A DNA stretch of 64,000 bases, taken from Chionoecetes opilio (Eukaryota > Arthropoda > Malacostraca > Decapoda > Majidae). Both the position numbers and the translations under genes were made by a program. Shown here one piece after another: positions 60,801-64,000 of the stretch (position 1 is its first letter; each line of letters starts with the position of its first letter). The DNA is taken from NCBI GenBank assembly GCA_016584305.1, contig JACEEZ010011076.1:295001-359000 (forward strand). The letters are read 5' to 3'. Under the pieces are notes generated by a model. It did not search any database. It saw nothing but the letters and a program-made list of their open reading frames with translations, and had not been told where the DNA came from.

Positions 60801-63800
60801 GATCATTTATTTAATGTAATATACATAGCTAATAACAGATTTTCTGATTTTTATTTCTTTCTTTTTCACTATAGCACTACTTGTAAGATATAAGCAGTGC
60901 TTTGCAGCATTTATTTTTCCTGATTGACTTAGTAGTTCTATCAATGTTATTTATTTTCTCAGTTGTATTTTCTCCAGCCATGATTCACTTGGGTCCATGA
61001 CTATCATAGGCATAGCAGGATAGTAATACATAACCTTGTTTGGGAATACTCAGATGAACAAAATTATTGAATAAACAAAATAATATTATTTTGTTAATGC
61101 AGAAGACAACTGGTTCTTTAAACTACAAGTTCATCTCAGTATAGTCCAGGCCTAGCCCTGCTCTTATAGAGAAATGCTCAAATTCAGAATCTGAATTTCA
61201 GGGTCGAGTGAAAGCAGCCTATCGCAGTACAATCCATGGCCGTATTTCATGTTTACTGGTGAGTATGTGTGAGAGATACTCGTGAAAAAATGTTACTAAA
61301 GCAATGACTCAAAAGTGTCAAAATGAGTACCTTTTCATTGTCCTCATCAGATACATACTTTCTTCTAACAGGTAGTTTACGACCTTACCCACAAAGTAGC
61401 AAGAGGGAAGTGCCTTCACCCATAGGCAGACCAGACTATGCTGATGACCCTCATGGATTTCCTCATTCTGAGCAGAAAGTTCGATCATCGTCCAACATTA
61501 AGTGCCTTTCTGATGAAGAGATTGAGGGTATGAAAGTGGCCTGTAAGGTATGTGTAACGTTGTTTTTTGTTTGCATCTTATAGTTATTAACATGGCTTTG
61601 GAGTGGGAATCTGGAGTCCCTGAGGCAGGTGCTGTAACATCTTGGTTATAGTGGTAATGCACAGGGCAAGTCACCATTGCAGCGGTGGGTATCTTGCTTG
61701 GAGCTTGCTTGGCACATTGCAGCTTGGAGCACTTTATCAAGTGCTCCAAGGTGACATGTGATCTAATTTTTAGCAACCTTCGGATACTGAAATTATATAT
61801 ATTTTTTCAATGCCCCCCTTTCAAGCAAGTATGGTAGCACATTACAAAATACAGATTCCTACTGTTATAGCCAAATTGGTAGTAAATGTTTTTTTGCATA
61901 AAGGTCAATTAGATAGAAAAAATTAAGTGCACAATAATAATTATTTTGTAACCATATCAGTATGATAAGTGCCATGATCAACCTCTCTTATAACGTAAAT
62001 CATTCACTACAGGACACTGATGAAAAACTCATTTTATGCAAAAATAACTTATCTTCATAATCATCAACAACAGTCAGTGTTGCACTTGTTGAAGTTAATG
62101 ATCTTCATTATCATCAACAACAGTCAGTGTTGCACTTGTTGAAGTTATTGCGATTGCTAGAATTGAAGTTATTGATGTCATCAACTCCTCATCCCTCGTT
62201 TTAACAGATTTTTATAATGTTCTAAAGCTATGTATAAATTCCTAGTTTGAAGTGTTTTGCCTCTGCTGTAAGTAGTGAATGCCCCGCAGCTGGCCCGGGA
62301 AGTCCTGGATGAGGGAGCGAAGGTGGCGGCCATTGGAGTGACAACAGATGAAATAGATCGCATAGTTCACGAAGCGGCAGTGGAGAGGGAGTGTTACCCT
62401 TCACCCCTTAACTACCATGGCTTCCCAAAGTCCTGTTGCACCTCCATCAATGAGGTTATTTGTCATGGTATTCCTGATATGAGGCCGTTGCAGAAAGGAG
62501 ACATTTGTAATAGTAAGTGGGCTTTAAGTTTATTGTGTCTTGCATGAAGTAAGAAAATCTATGCTAATATGTATAAGATTTTTGCATATTTTTGTCATAA
62601 GGTTCAATTGTTGTGAAATTGGTCATTTTTGTAGAATGCATATTGCAAAGATTTAGATTATTTTTCAATGGATCATTTGAATCATAGATAACAGTAGAAC
62701 TGGATGTGACACTCCGCCGCCACGCGCGGTACACACTGCAGTAATGGCCCCATGGCCAGTCTGCTGGCCCATTCACTTGCTGCATATGACTATCATATAG
62801 ACTGGTTTATCAGTCTATATGATATACTGTTATCTTTGTAAATGTTTGTTCTATAATATTATCAAATAAAAAACAGTAAAACACTAAAGAAATGCCATTA
62901 CGAGACTCCGAAGAAATATGCATGAACTTAATATTCACTTCAACTCTTCGCCATTTAAAACTTTGCGAGTCAACTGTTATGATGAAGGGTATCAATAGAA
63001 GTGCAATTTTATTAGCTTTCCATTGATATATTTCGTTTTCTGATAAATGAATTAGAACCATGCATAAATTAGCGTTAAATAAATAAATAAAATCATCAAT
63101 CGGGTAATTTTTCCGATTGATGAGGTTATTTATTTAGTTAACGCTAATTTATACATGGTGCTAATTCATTTAGCATAAAACGAAATATATAAGTAAATAA
63201 ATAACCCATCAATCGGGAAAATTACCCGATTGATGAGGTTATTCATTTAGTTAATGCTAATTTATGCATGGTTCTACTTCATTTATCAGAAAACGAAATA
63301 CATCAATGGAAAGCTAACAAAATTGCACTTCTATTGATACCCTTCATGATAAAAGTTGACAAAAATTTTTAAATGGCGAAGAGTTGAAGTAAATATCAAG
63401 TTCATGCATATTTCTTCCAGAGTCTCGTAATGGCATTTCTTCAGCGTGTTTTACTGTTTTTTATTTGATAATATTATAGAACAAACATTTACGAAGATAA
63501 CTGTAGGTATATCATATAGACTGATAAACCAGTCTATATGATAGTCATATGCAGCAAGTGAATGGGCCAGCAGACTGGCCATGGGGCCAGTACTGCAGCG
63601 TCCAGCGTGCGTAGTTGCGGAGTGTCACATCCAGTTCTACTGTTATCTATATTAGAATTAATTTCATATATTTGCTATATGTATTTATAATGTGTGTTTT
63701 TGTAAATGAGCTGCTCCAGATTTAGAACCATCCCACACGTTCGGGAGAAGTCCTGATGCATTATACTGTACAAAGATAAAGGATTGTGTAAGATAGCAGT

Positions 63801-64000
63801 AATACCAACGCTGACATTTGAAAAAAAAATAATTGGAGTAGGCCTCAAAGATACTTACATTAACTCTTGGATAATAAGTTTTAGCATGCTAAACTTAGTG
63901 AATGAGCATTAATTTTACCTTTTCGTCCACAGTTGATGTTACAGTGTACCACCACGGCTACCACGGAGACCTGAATGAAACACTCTGTATCGGGGAGGTG
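53044..64000 (+). CDS. METAP1: Methionine aminopeptidase 1, first six exons (partial)
   Basis: METAP1 removes the initiator Met from nascent cytosolic proteins whose second residue is small. Six exons join in phase: 53044-53166, 59735-59786, 61202-61258, 61372-61547, 62290-62512, 63933-64000 (233 codons to the edge). The N-terminus is the eukaryote-specific zinc-binding module with paired Cys and Cys/His ([33 protein letters not shown]). A linker [14 protein letters not shown] follows, then [10 protein letters not shown] and the catalytic fold: [50 protein letters not shown] (catalytic His), IDVTVYHHG and YHGDLNETL with the first two metal-binding Asp. The remaining metal ligands (His, two Glu) lie beyond the window. 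The ATG at 53044 follows a short probable 5' UTR. Intron 1 is 6.6 kb and full of transposons. Confidence 0.97.
53712..53822 (-). mobile_element. tRNA-like SINE head
   Basis: The minus strand has an A-box-like TGGCAAGGTTGG (53807-53796) and a perfect B-box GGTTCGAGTCC (53747-53737) at tRNA-like spacing, in METAP1 intron 1. The anticodon arm is not well formed, so it is more likely a SINE than a tRNA gene. Confidence 0.55.
54208..54545. repeat. 28-29-bp minisatellite
   Basis: About twelve units of ctaacctcactataacccct plus aaaagtta with small variations (extra C, caaacat). The unit contains a CCTAA-like core. CCTAACC-rich runs lie just upstream at 53940-54020 and downstream at 54790-54900. Confidence 0.95.
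55353..58010 (+). pseudogene. PHD-FLYWCH-MULE transposase, broken
   Basis: The first piece (ATG 55353) gives a PHD-finger start [20 protein letters not shown], then WQHRTCN. Its closing WVCHRC lies across an intron-like gap at about 55905. A FLYWCH domain follows ([30 protein letters not shown]; about 56190-56370). The MULE catalytic core follows: [10 protein letters not shown] (first Asp, 56719), a stop at 56839-56841, VVDFEWALW (second Asp, 56913) after a frameshift, and [13 protein letters not shown] (C-x2-H). The C-terminal [14 protein letters not shown] and VRTNNEV lies at 57930-58010, beyond a MITE inserted at 57233-57924. FLYWCH-MULE transposases are known in animals. The attached PHD finger is less usual. 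Confidence 0.8.
57233..57924. mobile_element. Pogo-like MITE inserted in the MULE gene
   Basis: Ends cagggaggtcccg and cgggacctccctg are perfect 13-bp inverted repeats flanked by TA (57231-57232 and 57925-57926). It splits the MULE frame between KLLNY and LEKTW. Contains a T tract of about 40 bases near 57774-57815. Confidence 0.9.
58642..58830 (-). pseudogene. Merlin (IS1016/ISXO2-like) transposase fragment
   Basis: The minus strand reads [20 protein letters not shown] and [32 protein letters not shown] is the strongly conserved block with a catalytic Asp in ISXO2-like/Merlin transposases. Only this central part remains. It lies in METAP1 intron 1. Confidence 0.85.
59204..59563. mobile_element. 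Pogo/Tigger-like element fragment (half)
   Basis: The inverse of 24678-24925, with its terminus agagggtttactg at 59563 and TA following. The inner part is tandemly duplicated (cagcccttgcctgaagacac twice, 59275 and 59321). It ends abruptly next to the 59203 inverted end. Confidence 0.8.
59735..59786 (+). CDS. METAP1: METAP1 exon 2
   Basis: A 52-base exon, [17 protein letters not shown], that completes the second zinc-binding motif. Acceptor cttttcag, donor gtgagt, one base left. Confidence 0.95.
60365..60540 (+). mobile_element. RTE LINE 3' fragment
   Basis: [19 protein letters not shown] and a WNGPQK-like end match the tail of the fragment at 9790-9920. It sits in METAP1 intron 2. Confidence 0.6.
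61202..61258 (+). CDS. METAP1: METAP1 exon 3
   Basis: A 57-base exon, [18 protein letters not shown], the conserved NPWP linker. Acceptor gaatttcag, donor gtgagt. The phases fit exons 2 and 4 exactly. Confidence 0.93.
61372..61547 (+). CDS. METAP1: METAP1 exon 4
   Basis: Encodes [34 protein letters not shown] and [14 protein letters not shown]. Acceptor cttctaacag, donor gtatgt. Confidence 0.96.
62046..62152. repeat. Two-copy tandem repeat of about 53 bp
   Basis: The unit atcatcaacaacagtcagtg followed by ttgcacttgttgaagtta occurs twice head to tail in METAP1 intron 4. Confidence 0.93.
62290..62512 (+). CDS. METAP1: METAP1 exon 5
   Basis: Encodes [19 protein letters not shown] to [19 protein letters not shown]. 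Contains the substrate-binding [13 protein letters not shown] and the catalytic His. Acceptor gccccgcag, donor gtaagt, one base left. Confidence 0.97.
62684..63650. mobile_element. Foldback MITE, about 0.97-kb inverted repeat
   Basis: The outer ends atagataacagtagaactgg and ccagttctactgttatctat are inverse, and similarity continues inward for about 470 bp per arm (gtcatatgcagcaagtgaat, cattacgagactc, aatggcgaagagttgaagt equivalents). The centre holds repeated cccgattgatgagg pieces. It lies in METAP1 intron 5. Confidence 0.93.
63933..64000 (+). CDS. METAP1: METAP1 exon 6 (cut by window edge)
   Basis: Encodes [17 protein letters not shown] to CIGEV with two metal-ligand Asp. The acceptor is tcgtccacag. 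It continues beyond 64000. Confidence 0.97.

Overview
The window is AT-rich, intron-rich, repeat-dense animal DNA. Three kinds of evidence point to an arthropod, most likely a decapod crustacean. There are interstitial arrays of the arthropod telomere pentamer (CCTAA/TTAGG). The host genes are metazoan with GT-AG introns. The mobile-element mix (RTE and CR1/Jockey-like LINEs, pogo/Tigger-like MITEs, tRNA-derived SINEs, a FLYWCH MULE, Merlin) is what crustacean genomes usually carry. The species call is inference.

Three host genes are supported. (1) 2551-12277 (+): the 3' exons of an unrecognised low-complexity protein rich in His, Pro, Ser and Glu. Its last exon reads through one in-frame TAG into 481 further open codons. 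(2) 34340-26633 (-): a complete ten-exon mitochondrial-clade cytochrome P450 of about 503 codons with all canonical motifs. As read it carries a one-base deletion in exon 5. (3) 53044-64000 (+): the first six exons (233 codons) of methionine aminopeptidase 1 (METAP1), which runs off the right edge.

The rest is introns and intergenic DNA packed with mobile elements. 3.4-10.4 kb (intron of gene 1): a decayed RTE LINE, a Tc1-like remnant and an RTE 3' fragment. 13-26 kb (intergenic): several pogo/Tigger-like MITEs, two of them with other elements nested inside, plus another RTE remnant and a tRNA-like SINE. 26-34 kb (P450 introns): antisense LINE pieces, a TTAA-flanked MITE and a CR1/Jockey-like LINE fragment. 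34-53 kb (intergenic): a GC-rich hAT-like transposon with a perfect 8-bp target duplication, a composite element built of hairpins, a 2.2-kb long-TIR foldback carrying telomere-like repeats, a short LTR retroelement, a second palindrome and a SINE-like insertion with an 11-bp duplication. 53-64 kb (METAP1 introns): a PHD-FLYWCH-MULE pseudogene with a MITE inserted in it, a Merlin fragment, a pogo fragment and a hairpin of nearly 1 kb.

The host genes do not form an operon or an obvious pathway. METAP1 acts on nascent proteins in the cytosol. The P450 belongs to the mitochondrial clan that includes steroid and xenobiotic hydroxylases. The first gene has no assignable role. The clearest opportunities are the in-frame stop with a long extension, the hAT-like element with its unusual base composition, and the foldbacks that carry telomere-like DNA. 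Several duplicated repeats serve as natural empty sites that date the nested insertions. All calls come from reading the sequence. No database search was possible.
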